From contig JBQTIR010000028.1 in assembly GCA_052387905.1 (NCBI GenBank), positions 1-64,000 of the forward strand: a DNA stretch of 64,000 nucleotides, in the 5' to 3' direction. The position numbers and the translations under genes are program-made. Origin of the DNA: JBQTII01 sp052387905 (GTDB taxonomy: Bacteria > Actinomycetota > Actinomycetes > Sporichthyales > Sporichthyaceae). Shown piece after piece: positions 33,019-42,679 of the stretch. Positions within the stretch are counted from its first letter, which is position 1; each line of letters opens with the position of its first letter. The notes below the pieces were generated by a model. It was not told the origin of the DNA. It saw only the letters and a program-made list of their open reading frames with translations, and made no database searches.

Positions 33019-34125
33019 GTGAGTCCCCCGATCTACCGCAAGGTCGTGGCTCTGGACATCGGCAGCGCAGGCCTGCGCGCCGCCCAGTTCACGCTTCGCG
33101 GACGTAAGCCGCATCTGGACCGCTACGCCGAAGTCGAGCTTCCCCTCGGCGCGGTCAGCGCCGGTGTCGTCCACGATCCCGCCGCCGTCGGCAAGGCGCT
33201 GCGCCGGCTCTGGTCCGTCGGCAAGTTCTCGACCAAGCGCGTCGTGCTCGCCCTGGCCAACGACCGGGTCTTGGTCCGCCAGCTTGATCTGGACTGGATG
33301 GAGCCGGGCGACTTCCGCAAGGCCCTGGCTTACGCGGTGGCGGACCAGATCCCGATGCCGGTGGACGAGGCCAACCTGGATTTCCATGTGCTGGAGGACA
33401 TCCCGGCGACGGCGAGCGCGGACATCACCGGCGACGGCGCGCACGGCGGCGGGCGGATGCTGCGCGTGCTGCTGGTCGCGGCCGCCCGCGACATGGTCGC
33501 CACCCACCTCGCCGCCCTGGACGAAGCCGGACTGGTGCCGCTGCAGGCCGACCTGGCCTCCTTCGCCCTCGTCCGGGCCGTGCACGCCGATCGGGCGGGC
33601 ATCGGTGTGCTGCCGGCCAACCAGGCCGAGGCGATCGTCGACATCGGCGCCGAGACCCTGACGGTGGTCGTGCACACCGACGGTCAACCGCGGTTCGTGC
33701 GCACCGTCGGCGGCATGGGCGCACGCTTTCTCGCCGGCGACGCCCCGACCTTGGTCACCGGAGTGATGGCACCGGCGTTGCCGCGCCCCCGCCCACCCGC
33801 CAGCAACGGCGCGGTGAATCTGAACAAGGCGGACCGGGCCTCGGTGTCACCGGACCGCCGCGATGCGGTGGTCGCCGAGATCGCGACCACGCTGAAGTTC
33901 TTCCTCGCGGCCGGGACCGGGATCGACACCCTGGCCCGCTTGGTGTTCACCGGCGGCGGCAGCCGTGCCGACGGGCTGGTGGAGCACGTCACCGAAGCCC
34001 TCGACACCGATGCGGTGCTGCTCACTGCGTCCCCTGGGGAGCGTGGGCGGATCTCCGGGTCCGCGGTGCACGCCGACCTCGGTGCGTTGGCATTGTTGTC
34101 CGGACTGGTCGCGGGGGTTTCCTGA
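33019..34125 (+). CDS. pilM: Type IV pilus assembly protein, actin-like
   Basis: 368 residues. Actin-like ATPase start VVALDIGSAGLRAAQFT, later IVDIGAETLTVVVH and LVFTGGGSRADGLVEHVTEALD: the phosphate and adenosine motifs of PilM. Cytoplasmic ring protein linking the PilN/PilO membrane complex with the ATPase. GTG start; the next gene begins 1 bp after its stop. Confidence 0.92.
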   Translation: MSPPIYRKVVALDIGSAGLRAAQFTLRGRKPHLDRYAEVELPLGAVSAGVVHDPAAVGKALRRLWSVGKFSTKRVVLALANDRVLVRQLDLDWMEPGDFRKALAYAVADQIPMPVDEANLDFHVLEDIPATASADITGDGAHGGGRMLRVLLVAAARDMVATHLAALDEAGLVPLQADLASFALVRAVHADRAGIGVLPANQAEAIVDIGAETLTVVVHTDGQPRFVRTVGGMGARFLAGDAPTLVTGVMAPALPRPRPPASNGAVNLNKADRASVSPDRRDAVVAEIATTLKFFLAAGTGIDTLARLVFTGGGSRADGLVEHVTEALDTDAVLLTASPGERGRISGSAVHADLGALALLSGLVAGVS

Positions 34126-34126
34126 C

Positions 34127-35410
34127 ATGCCTAATCTGACGCTCTCTCAGCACCGGGCGGACCCGGCCCGCAGCGCGGGCAAGGTGCGCGTGCGTCCGCT
34201 ACGCAGCGGACGGATCAACAATGCGATACCGGCGGTCAATCTGCTGCCCGCCTCCCGGCTCGAGGCACTGGCGGTGCGCCGGCTCCTGCAGCGGTTCGCC
34301 GCCGCCGGTGTGGCCGGCGCGCTTCTCGTCGGTGCCGGTTGGTGGATCCAGACCCAGCGTCTGCACGACGCGCAGGCAACGCTCGCGGCAGAGCAGGCCC
34401 TCACGCCCGCGCTGAGTTCGTCGGTCGCGGCTCTGGAACCGGCCGCCCGCTACCACGCGTTGCTCGATTCCCGGATGCGGACCGCGTCGGCAGCCATGTC
34501 GGCCGAGACGTTGTTCTCCAAGGCACTCAAGGACCTGGTGACGCGCACCCCCGCCGGGCTCGAGCTCACGACCCTCGCCGTGACGCTGAACTCCGCGGTC
34601 GTCGACACCTACGGCGGCGCGCAGTCGCCGCTGACCACGGCCGGGCTGGACCCGGTGACAGGCAAGGACCTCACCGTCGGCCAGGTGCCCACCACCACGA
34701 CCGGGACGACGGCCGGGACACCGGCCGGGTCCACCGGCACCGACCTGCCGCCAGGAACTCAGGGATCCGCAGTGCGCGGCGCGGTCACCGCCGACCCGGT
34801 GCCGCCGGGGACGGCAGCGGGCGCCGGGGACGAGGACGCCACGCCCGCCGCCCGGCCCACCGCGGTGGTTCCGCCGGTCACTTGTGCCCGCCCCGACCCT
34901 TTCAATCCCGCGCCGATCATCGGCTGTGTGACGTTGACCGGCACGGCGGCCAGCCGCGACACCGTCGGGGTGTTCGTCAACAGCCTGCGGGCCGCTGACC
35001 TCTACGCCGACCCGTTCATCAGCACCACCTCGTTCACCGGCACCGATGGCGTCGAGGTCGTCCAGTTCGCCGGCAGCGTCGGCCTGACCGGGCGCGCAGT
35101 CTCCGGTCGCTATGCCGACCTCACCTGGCTGGCCGACCCCAAGGTGCTCGCCAAGGCGGAACGGATGATCGCCGAGGGCAACACCGCGAGCAAGCGCCTG
35201 GCCGAGCAGGCCAAGGCGTTGGCTGCCCAGGAACGGGCTCGTTCCGAGGCGGTCGCCGAGGCCAACGCCAAGGCCGAGCGACGTGCCCAGCGCGAGGCCG
35301 AGAAGGCCGCCCAGAAGCAGCTCGAAGCCGCTGCCGCGGCGGCTGCTGCCGCGGCCGCCGCGGCGGCTGCCGAGCAGGCCGCCAAGAACGACGAGACGAA
35401 GGAGCAGTAA
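34127..35410 (+). CDS. pilN: Type IV pilus assembly protein, PilN-like with extended tail
   Basis: 427 residues, about twice a typical PilN. The N-terminal motif NAIPAVNLLPASRLEALAVRR is the PilM-binding motif of PilN (INLLP). One transmembrane segment (FAAAGVAGALLVGAGWW), coiled coil, then an insertion of Pro/Thr/Gly-rich sequence (about 190-260). The C-terminus is a long Ala/Glu/Lys helix ending in an eleven-plus alanine tract before EQAAKNDETKEQ. Confidence 0.85.
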   Translation: MPNLTLSQHRADPARSAGKVRVRPLRSGRINNAIPAVNLLPASRLEALAVRRLLQRFAAAGVAGALLVGAGWWIQTQRLHDAQATLAAEQALTPALSSSVAALEPAARYHALLDSRMRTASAAMSAETLFSKALKDLVTRTPAGLELTTLAVTLNSAVVDTYGGAQSPLTTAGLDPVTGKDLTVGQVPTTTTGTTAGTPAGSTGTDLPPGTQGSAVRGAVTADPVPPGTAAGAGDEDATPAARPTAVVPPVTCARPDPFNPAPIIGCVTLTGTAASRDTVGVFVNSLRAADLYADPFISTTSFTGTDGVEVVQFAGSVGLTGRAVSGRYADLTWLADPKVLAKAERMIAEGNTASKRLAEQAKALAAQERARSEAVAEANAKAERRAQREAEKAAQKQLEAAAAAAAAAAAAAAAEQAAKNDETKEQ

Positions 35411-35415
35411 CTCTC

Positions 35416-36129
35416 ATGCTGAATCTCGGTGGCCACGGGGGCCTCACGTCGGCCAGGAAGACTATGTTGTTCGCCACGGCCGGCCTGGCGGTGGCGGCGG
35501 TGGCGGCGTACCTGCTCGTGCTCAGCCCGCGCAGTGACGCCGTGGCAGCGGTGCAGGTGCAGACGGCGGCGGCCGAGAGTGCCAACGCGGCCCTGCGCTC
35601 GCAGATCGTCACGCGCACCGCGCAGAAGGAGCAGTTACCGCGGATGCGCACCATCTCGGCTGCCCTCGACGACCGGTTCCCGCCGACCGCCGAGCAGGCC
35701 AAGTTCTTCAAGATGATGACGGCTGCCGCGGCGCAGGCCGGTATCGCTCCGCAGTCGCTGACGAACCTGTCCGTCGAGCCGCCGGCCGCGCTTGCCTCGG
35801 CCGGGGGTTCCTCGGCCCAACTGCCCGGCGTGGCCGGTGCGCCCACCGATATCGCTTCGCAGCGGATCTCACTCAACGTCAGTGCGCCGGCCGCGCAGAT
35901 CCGCGACATGGTGGCCAACCTGGAGAAGTTGCCGCGTGCCTACGCGGTGACCTCGATGTCGTTGGTCAACGCCGCGCCGGCGGCCGCCGCAGCCCCGGCT
36001 CCCGGCGCGCTCGCCGCCCCGACCCCGGTCGGCCCGGCGCTGCAGACCGTCACGATCGTCGGGGAGATGTACGTGATGCCGAAGCTGGTCGACCCGACCA
36101 AGGCTGCCAAGGCGGCCAAGGCGGAGTAG
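35416..36129 (+). CDS. pilO: Type IV pilus assembly protein, PilO-like
   Basis: 237 residues. N-terminal transmembrane helix (TMLFATAGLAVAAVAAYLLVLSP), a coiled coil (AAAESANAALRSQIVTRTAQKEQ), and a ferredoxin-like domain (TAEQAKFFKMMTAAAAQAGI...ISLNVSAPAAQIRDMVANLEKLPR). Pairs with PilN. Starts 5 bp after the pilN stop. Confidence 0.88.
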   Translation: MLNLGGHGGLTSARKTMLFATAGLAVAAVAAYLLVLSPRSDAVAAVQVQTAAAESANAALRSQIVTRTAQKEQLPRMRTISAALDDRFPPTAEQAKFFKMMTAAAAQAGIAPQSLTNLSVEPPAALASAGGSSAQLPGVAGAPTDIASQRISLNVSAPAAQIRDMVANLEKLPRAYAVTSMSLVNAAPAAAAAPAPGALAAPTPVGPALQTVTIVGEMYVMPKLVDPTKAAKAAKAE

Positions 36130-36147
36130 TCCTGCCCCGCACGCGAC

Positions 36148-36177
36148 AGCGGCGCCCCGGTGAACCGGGGCGCCGCT
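36148..36177. terminator. Bidirectional terminator between pilO and whiG
   Basis: 13-bp perfect stem AGCGGCGCCCCGG/CCGGGGCGCCGCT with a 4-base loop. Between convergent pilMNO (+) and the sigma gene (-). Confidence 0.85.
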
Positions 36178-36203
36178 GCCGTGTGCCTCTGGCTGAGGGT
36201 CGG

Positions 36204-36920
36204 TCAGGAAGCGGCGGCCTGCAGCAGCCCGCGCAGGGAGAGCATCGCGCGGGTGTGCAGCTGGCTCACCCGGGACTCGGTCACCCCGAGGACCTGGCCG
36301 ATCTCGGCGAGGGTGAAGCTCTCGTAGTAGTACAGCGCCACGATGACCTGGTCGCGCTCGCGCAGGTCGCGGACATGGCGCAGGAGTACCGCGCGGGCGT
36401 CGTCATCCTCCAGGGCCTCGCCCGGGGAAGCAGCCTCGTCGACGATCACGAGGTCGTCCATCGCGGCGATCGAGGTGTACGACGTCTTGGCGTACAGCTC
36501 GCGCAGCGCCTTGACAGTGACGCCCAGTTCGGCGGCGACCTCGTCCTCGGTGGGCGCGCGGTCCAGGCGCTTCTGCAGCTCGGTGTGGGCCTTCTCGATT
36601 GCGCGGATCTTCTCGCGTACCGAACGAGGCACCCAGTCCGCCGAGCGCAGGGCATCGATCATGGCGCCCTTGATCCGGGGCACGGCGTAGGTCTGGAACT
36701 CCAAGCCACGGCCGAGATCGAACTTGTCAATGGCGTCCATGAGGCCGAAGACGCCGTCGGAGATCAGATCGTTGGTGTCGACGGTTGAGGGCAGCCCGGA
36801 ACGCACTCGGCCGGCGACGTACTTCACCAGGGGCGCGTACTGCAGCACGAGGCGGTTGCGCAGCTCCGGCGAACCGGTGTGCTTGAACTCCTGCCAGACC
36901 GCGGAGATCTCGTTGCTCAT
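36204..36920 (-). CDS. whiG: WhiG/FliA-family RNA polymerase sigma factor
   Basis: 238 residues. Region 2 (LVKYVAGRVRSGLPSTVDTNDLISDGVFGLMDAIDKFD...FQTYAVPRIKGAMIDALRS), region 3 (VREKIRAIEKAHTELQKRLDRAPTEDEVAAELGV), region 4 (ALYYYESFTLAEIGQVLGVTESRVSQLHTRAM). The AMIDALRSADWVPRSVR segment is diagnostic for FliA/WhiG rather than SigB-like factors. No flagellar genes are in the window, while type IV pilus genes surround it. Likely held inactive by the RsiG-like protein when c-di-GMP is high. Confidence 0.93.
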   Translation of the reverse strand: MSNEISAVWQEFKHTGSPELRNRLVLQYAPLVKYVAGRVRSGLPSTVDTNDLISDGVFGLMDAIDKFDLGRGLEFQTYAVPRIKGAMIDALRSADWVPRSVREKIRAIEKAHTELQKRLDRAPTEDEVAAELGVTVKALRELYAKTSYTSIAAMDDLVIVDEAASPGEALEDDDARAVLLRHVRDLRERDQVIVALYYYESFTLAEIGQVLGVTESRVSQLHTRAMLSLRGLLQAAAS

Positions 36921-37202
36921 CGGGGCATGTCTCCCACCCGTCGGAGCCGTTCCGACTGCACTTCACTTTACGCGTCGGGGCCGCGACGCTCGGTGAGATT
37001 GCCGTTCCCTCGGCCGAACGGACGACCCCATCCTCCACCGATTGGGCGGTTTGGTGGAGAAAGGCCGAAAACCTGCAACCGAAAAGGCGCATGGCACGTC
37101 TGAGCTGGGGAAACGGGGAACTACTAACGCCGGCTCGTGAGTCCGGTGGCCCGTTGATCGATTTCCCTGCGACGGCGAATGACGAGGCCTACTGTGAACC
37201 GT
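36921..37202. other. Divergent intergenic region, no gene seen
   Basis: 282 bp between whiG (-) and the small gene at 37203 (+). Contains GTTTGGTGGAGAAAGGCC around 37048, lower in GC than the flanks. No RNA gene or clear operator recognized. Confidence 0.4.
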
Positions 37203-37403
37203 ATGACGAACGAGACGACCCCCCTCTACGACGCGCTCATCGCCGAGGTTGGCAACCCGATCATCACGCCGGCGGTCGACCGCTCGTACCGTGCGGTCGT
37301 GGCTCAGTCCGAGATGGAGCGCAGCGCGTCCGCCTCGGTGCCGGCGCCGGCAAGCGCCCGCAAGCCGGTCTCGGCCGCGGCCCGCAAGACCGCTGCGGGC
37401 TGA
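37203..37403 (+). CDS. Small hypothetical protein
   Basis: 66 residues: MTNETTPLYDALIAEVGNPI, a central PAVDRSYRAVVAQSEMERSA, and an Ala/Pro/Lys-rich tail ending KTAAG. Soluble, no signal peptide. Followed by a good terminator, which supports a real transcription unit. Family not recognized. Confidence 0.55.
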   Translation: MTNETTPLYDALIAEVGNPIITPAVDRSYRAVVAQSEMERSASASVPAPASARKPVSAAARKTAAG

Positions 37404-37445
37404 GCCCAGCACGCTTTCCCTGGCCGGATCCACGGCCGTAGCACT

Positions 37446-37478
37446 CGCTGCACAGCCCCTCCCAGGCGCTGTGCAGCG
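37446..37478 (+). terminator. Probable terminator of the small gene
   Basis: 11-bp perfect stem CGCTGCACAGC/GCTGTGCAGCG with an 11-base loop, followed by TTGTTGCGTTTG. Confidence 0.65.
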
Positions 37479-37693
37479 TTGTTGCGTTTGAGGGCGAACC
37501 TCGGGCCTGGTGACGATGCTTGGCGATCAGGTGTCGAGCGCCACCTGCGCCCTGTGTTGTCCCCGTTCGTCGCCGTGCGCGAGACTGAGCGGTGAGCTGC
37601 GGCACACCCGCACCGCTCGCCGCCCCACAGCCGCACGCATCACGCACGGCGAACGACTCCGCGAGGGCCAACCGCCCGTCGGGAAAGGACATC

Positions 37694-39058
<1,365 letters not shown>

Positions 39059-39079
39059 TCGGTCCGGTACCTGCGAAGG

Positions 39080-39101
39080 AGCCGGCCCCTCGGGGCCGGC
39101 T
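39080..39101 (+). terminator. gltA terminator
   Basis: 10-bp stem AGCCGGCCCC/GGGGCCGGCT, minimal loop, then TCTTCCCC; 22 bp after the stop codon. Confidence 0.85.
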
Positions 39102-39126
39102 TCTTCCCCTGCTGGGTGTGGCGAAT

Positions 39127-40560
39127 TCAGCTCAGAATCTGGCGGGCGCGCGGGGCTTCGATCTCGGTCCAGGCGTGAGCGAGGCGGGTCAAGCCGGCGT
39201 CGAGCAGCGGGGCGGGCCGGTCGAAGCAGAGCCGCACGTACGGGCTCGCGGCGCGGTCGGCCATCGCGGTCGATCCGGCGGCAACGTGGACCCCGTGCCG
39301 GCCGGCCAGGGCGACGAAGGGCCCGCTGTCGGTGAGCGGGAGGCGGGCCCAGAGCACCCCGCCGCCGCGCGGGGCCTCGACCTCCCAGCTGGGGAGGTCC
39401 GCGCTGAGCCGGGTCATGGTCGCCGCCAGGGCGCTGAGCAGGCTCGTCCGGCGTCGGGCAGCCAGGTCGTCGAGGCCGGGGAGAAGCTGCGCCGCGATCA
39501 GCTGCGCCGGCGCGGAGGCGCCCAGGTCACCGGCCAGCTTGAGGTGCATGGTGCGCTCGACCAGCGGGGCAGGTCCGCGCAACCAGCCGATCCGCAATCC
39601 GCTCCAGGCGACCTTGGAGAACGAGCCGGTCGAGAGGACGACGGCCCGTCGGCACAGCGTGGCCAGTTCCGGGTGCGGGCGGCCGGCGAAGGTGAGGTCG
39701 GCCAGGGTGCAGTCCTCGACGACCAGGGTGCGGTACTTGTCCAGGACGGCGGCGAGGGCCACCATCCGCTCGGGGGAGGGCACGCGTCCGGTGGGGTTGT
39801 GTGGTCCGGTCTGCAGGTACACCGCCGCCGGCGCGCTGCTTCGTAGCACCTTGTCCAGGGCGGCGGGCCGGACGCCGTCCGCATCGGCTTCCAGTCCGAT
39901 TGCGCGTGCGCCCAGTCCGTCGAGGATGTCGAAGATCCCGGAGTAGTTGGGGTCCTCGACCGCGACAAGATCACCGGGCCCGGCGCAGGCCGCGAAGATC
40001 AGCGCGATCGCCTGGTGGGCGCCGGCGGTGACGTGGATCTGGGCGGGGTCGGTGAGCAGGCCCGCTTGGCTGTGCCGGTCGGCGAGGGCCTCGCGCAGGA
40101 CCGGCAGGCCGAGGGGGACGAGCCCGGTGCCGATCCGGGAGCAGGTGAGCTCGGCGACGTCGATGCTGATCGGCGGTAGATGAGAGGGATCCGGGGGCGC
40201 CCCGACGGCCAGATCGATGCCGGTGAACGCCCCGAAGTGCCCGGCGATCCGGGTCCCGCCGACCCCGCGTCGGCCCGGCCCGCGGATCACCGTGCCGCTG
40301 CCCTGGCGAGACTCGGCCAGGCCCTCATCGCGAAGCTGGTCCAGCGCCGTGGTCACGGTCGAGCGGCTCACGGCCAGGGCGCGGGCAAGGTCACGCTCCG
40401 CCGGGAGCCGAGTGGCGTCGGGCAGCAGGCCGGAGGCGATCGCACAGCGCAGCCCGTAGGCCAGGCGTTGGGGGAGCGTGCCGTGTGCACCGTCGGTCCA
40501 CCCGGTCAGCAACCCCGCGAGGTGGCCGGCGGCCATGGCAGGATTGGTCTGAGATTCCAC
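39127..40560 (-). CDS. MocR-type regulator (GntR HTH fused to aminotransferase domain)
   Basis: 477 residues. N-terminal winged HTH (LPQRLAYGLRCAIASGLLPDATRLPAERDLARALAVSRSTVTTALDQLRDEG). The fold-type I aminotransferase domain follows, with the PLP lysine in STGSFSKVAWSGLRIGWL and Asn/Asp motifs QTGPHNPTGR and VVEDCTLADL. MocR proteins sense PLP or amino-acid-derived ligands. Divergent from the small zinc-ribbon gene at 40620. Its target is not evident from the neighbours. Confidence 0.9.
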   Translation of the reverse strand: MESQTNPAMAAGHLAGLLTGWTDGAHGTLPQRLAYGLRCAIASGLLPDATRLPAERDLARALAVSRSTVTTALDQLRDEGLAESRQGSGTVIRGPGRRGVGGTRIAGHFGAFTGIDLAVGAPPDPSHLPPISIDVAELTCSRIGTGLVPLGLPVLREALADRHSQAGLLTDPAQIHVTAGAHQAIALIFAACAGPGDLVAVEDPNYSGIFDILDGLGARAIGLEADADGVRPAALDKVLRSSAPAAVYLQTGPHNPTGRVPSPERMVALAAVLDKYRTLVVEDCTLADLTFAGRPHPELATLCRRAVVLSTGSFSKVAWSGLRIGWLRGPAPLVERTMHLKLAGDLGASAPAQLIAAQLLPGLDDLAARRRTSLLSALAATMTRLSADLPSWEVEAPRGGGVLWARLPLTDSGPFVALAGRHGVHVAAGSTAMADRAASPYVRLCFDRPAPLLDAGLTRLAHAWTEIEAPRARQILS

Positions 40561-40619
40561 CGGCCAATCATGGCATATTGGCTCGTGCTTCTGGTAGCCG
40601 ATCTGGCAGGCTTCCGAGC

Positions 40620-40838
40620 ATGTTCGCTCCTTACTGCCCCTGCTGTTCCAGCCGCGTGCTCCTGGGCACCCGGCGAATCGTCCAGTTCCACGACCCGCAC
40701 AGCGGGGCGCTGGCCGTCATCCTGCGCTGCTACTGCGGCACCGAGGTGGCGGCCGACGCCGCACCGCCGCAGCATGACGCCGGGCGCCCGTCGTCGCGAG
40801 TGAGTATCCCGGTACCGGTCGGGGCCGCCGCCGGCTGA
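40620..40838 (+). CDS. Small Cys-rich (zinc-ribbon-like) protein
   Basis: 72 residues. MFAPYCPCCSSRVLLGTRRI, then LRCYCGTEVAADA: two Cys pairs (CPCC and CYC) about 32 residues apart, suggesting a small zinc ribbon. ATG 40620 is favoured because the Cys motifs start at once. This arrangement is common in small actinobacterial proteins of unknown function. Confidence 0.65.
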   Translation: MFAPYCPCCSSRVLLGTRRIVQFHDPHSGALAVILRCYCGTEVAADAAPPQHDAGRPSSRVSIPVPVGAAAG

Positions 40839-40931
40839 GGCCTGACCGGCCTAGCGACAACCTCCTCGTCGCGCGGGGCCGCTAACCTCCTGACCCGAAC
40901 GGACCGAGGTGGTCCAGGCGAAGGGGTCCGG

Positions 40932-41549
40932 ATGGCGGTGGTGGCACTGCGCGGCAGAGCCGTCGCCTGCGCCGCGGTCGCTGCCGCGGCCTTGACGGCG
41001 TGCGGCTCGGCGGACACCCCCGTCGCCGAGCCGGCCGCGTTGCCCAGTGCGGTCGCCTCCGTCGCCGTCGGTGCGAGTGGCCTGACACCGTTCGTCGATC
41101 CCGCCTGCACCCGCACACCCGGGGACCGCGCCCGGGACTTGGCGGCGCTGGACAAGGCGGCCACGCAGTTGCGCCGGCTCGGTTCCCGCGAGCACCCCGC
41201 GAGCTTCAGTGGTCTCGTGTCCTGCCGCCGCGCCCAACGGATCACGGTGTTCCGGGTGCCCGGAGAGGCGGCGGGGCTCCGGCGTGACATGCGGAAGATG
41301 GCCCGCAAGTTCGAGGTGGGGCTGGACTTCGCCGACGGACTGTTCAGCAACAAGGCCGCCCAGGCGACCCGCAAGGCGGTGCTGAGCAGGTTCGACGACC
41401 TCAACTCCGCCGGTGCCCCGTTCGCGGTGCTGGCCATCCAGGAGAACGGTGCCGTCGAGGTCAGGGTCCGGGGCGACGTCGCCGCAGCCGAGCGCGTCCT
41501 TGCGCCGCTCCTCACGCGGATCTACGTCGTGCAGATCGAGACCAGCTGA
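40932..41549 (+). CDS. Putative lipoprotein, unknown function
   Basis: 205 residues. Signal with lipobox (VACAAVAAAALTACGS, Cys at about 22), Ala/Pro/Val linker, then a domain with a Cys pair (DPACTRTPG and GLVSCRRAQ) and a basic helix (LRRDMRKMARKFEV). Probably an outer membrane-leaflet-facing lipoprotein of the cytoplasmic membrane. Family not recognized. Confidence 0.75.
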   Translation: MAVVALRGRAVACAAVAAAALTACGSADTPVAEPAALPSAVASVAVGASGLTPFVDPACTRTPGDRARDLAALDKAATQLRRLGSREHPASFSGLVSCRRAQRITVFRVPGEAAGLRRDMRKMARKFEVGLDFADGLFSNKAAQATRKAVLSRFDDLNSAGAPFAVLAIQENGAVEVRVRGDVAAAERVLAPLLTRIYVVQIETS

Positions 41550-41582
41550 CCGGGTCGATCCGATGAGGCACCCGTGCCGCGC

Positions 41583-41607
41583 TCGCTGGACCAGACCACA
41601 GCGCTCA
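41583..41607. repeat. 25-bp direct repeat, copy A
   Basis: Begins TCGCTGGACCAG and ends GCGCTCA. Identical to 42327-42351. Overlaps the stop codon of the gene at 41605-42114. Confidence 0.9.
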
Positions 41608-42114
41608 GTCGTCGGCGGTGAACTTCAGCACGCGCTTGCGCTTGCCCTCAATGGTCATCCGGAAGGTACCTTCGGCGTTGGCGAAGCGCTTGGTGCCGTC
41701 GATGATCGGGAATTGCAGGGCCGTGTCCCGGATGTTGAAGCTCTGTCGATCCGTGCCGCGGACCTTGATCTTCGAGCCCTTGATGCTGACGGTGATCTTG
41801 CAGGTGTAATCGGCGCCGGGGTTCGGGTCGCCGCTCGAGCTGGCGATCACGTTCGAGATCACGCACCGGCCGCGCTCGCTGCCGACCGTCGTGCCCTGCC
41901 GCTGCAGGCGCCCACGGAAGGTGAACGAGTCGCCGTTGTTGATCGAATCGGGATCCGTGACGTCATCGTCGTACTGGGTCTGCACCGAGAGCACCCTGAT
42001 CGTGAACTGCTTGTGGTCCGCCGGGGCCGCGCCGGCGCTACCGGCGGTGGCGAGCAGTCCGCCTGCGACCAGGGCGGCGGCTGCGGTGGAGGCGACGAGC
42101 TGTCCAGTGTTCAC
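41605..42114 (-). CDS. Secreted beta-barrel protein, allene-oxide-cyclase/dirigent-like
   Basis: 169 residues. Signal peptide MNTGQLVASTAAAALVAGGLLATAGSAGA. The mature part is beta-rich (FTIRVLSVQTQYDDD, GDSFTFRGRLQRQGTTVGSERGRCVI, YTCKITVSIKGSKIKVRGTD, FRMTIEGKRKRVLKF), fitting the AOC/dirigent-like barrel of secreted actinobacterial proteins. One Cys pair. The 3' end coincides with a 25-bp repeat whose second copy lies 744 bp away. Confidence 0.75.
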   Translation of the reverse strand: MNTGQLVASTAAAALVAGGLLATAGSAGAAPADHKQFTIRVLSVQTQYDDDVTDPDSINNGDSFTFRGRLQRQGTTVGSERGRCVISNVIASSSGDPNPGADYTCKITVSIKGSKIKVRGTDRQSFNIRDTALQFPIIDGTKRFANAEGTFRMTIEGKRKRVLKFTADD

Positions 42115-42146
42115 GGGCGTCCTTCCGGGGTCCGACGGGTAGGGAG

Positions 42147-42299
42147 TCAGGCAAGTTGCTGCGATGCTGGCAGGGGGTCCAAGCCGGTGGCGCCCTCGAC
42201 GGTCCGGGTGTTCATGCCGCGTCCGGCCAGCAGGCGCAGGTGGTTCGTCTCGCCGACGGCTAGAGCCTGATTGAACACCGTCAGCTCGCCGAAGTGCAC
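42147..42299 (-). pseudogene. Possible remnant of an ankyrin-repeat gene
   Basis: The minus-strand translation contains ALAVGETNHLRLLAGRGMNT followed by a TGLDPL-like end, resembling one ankyrin repeat (AAxxGHxxVVxLLLxxGADVNxxxxxGxTPL). No start codon, no further repeats, and the upstream side runs into the repeat pair at 42327-42414. It could be chance. Confidence 0.3.
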
Positions 42300-42326
42300 C
42301 GAGGGTCTGCGACGCCCCGGTGTCGA

Positions 42327-42351
42327 TCGCTGGACCAGACCACAGCGCTCA
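42327..42351. repeat. 25-bp direct repeat, copy B
   Basis: Identical to 41583-41607. Followed 46 bp later by an inverted 17-bp partial copy. Confidence 0.9.
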
Positions 42352-42397
42352 CTCAGGAGGCGCCGCAGCGCGCAGGGACCGCCGCATCCGTTGCGGT

Positions 42398-42414
42398 TGT
42401 GGTCTGGTCCAGCG
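42398..42414. repeat. 17-bp inverted partial copy of the repeat
   Basis: TGTGGTCTGGTCCAGCG, the exact reverse complement of the central 17 bases of copies A and B. With copy B it could form a hairpin with a 53-base loop. Confidence 0.85.
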
Positions 42415-42434
42415 CGACCCTTCCGAACCAAGCA

Positions 42435-42470
42435 AGAACCCCAGGTCGCAACACGTTGACCTGGGGTTCT
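42435..42470 (-). terminator. Terminator downstream of tRNA-Arg
   Basis: 13-bp perfect stem AGAACCCCAGGTC/GACCTGGGGTTCT, 10-base loop, 5 bp beyond the tRNA 3' end, followed on the minus strand by TGCTTGGTTC. Confidence 0.8.
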
Positions 42471-42475
42471 GTCGG

Positions 42476-42548
42476 CGCGCCCGAAGGGACTCGAACCCCT
42501 AACCTTCTGATCCGTAGTCAGATGCTCTATCCGTTGAGCTACGGGCGC
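42476..42548 (-). tRNA. tRNA-Arg (anticodon ACG)
   Basis: Minus strand: acceptor GCGCCCG/CGGGCGC, D-arm GCTC-AACGGATA-GAGC, anticodon arm TCTGA-CTACGGA-TCAGA (anticodon ACG, complementary to 42513-42515), T-arm AGGGG-TTCGAGT-CCCTT. CCA not encoded. A34 is the substrate of TadA. Confidence 0.96.
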
Positions 42549-42679
42549 AGGCCCCGGTTTCGGGCCGTCGGAGAGTCTACCGGCCTCCTGAGGCGCCGCT
42601 GACCGGTGCCCGGGTCGACAACTCAGGGAGCGTGCGAGCGGGGGATCACTGCCGCGCGGCGTACCGCGGCGGGGACGGG

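Noticed and set aside
35326..35382. GCC/GCG/GCT-rich tract near the end of pilN as a microsatellite
   Set aside because: Codons for alanine are mixed and the tract encodes a plausible helix; not a pure nucleotide repeat.
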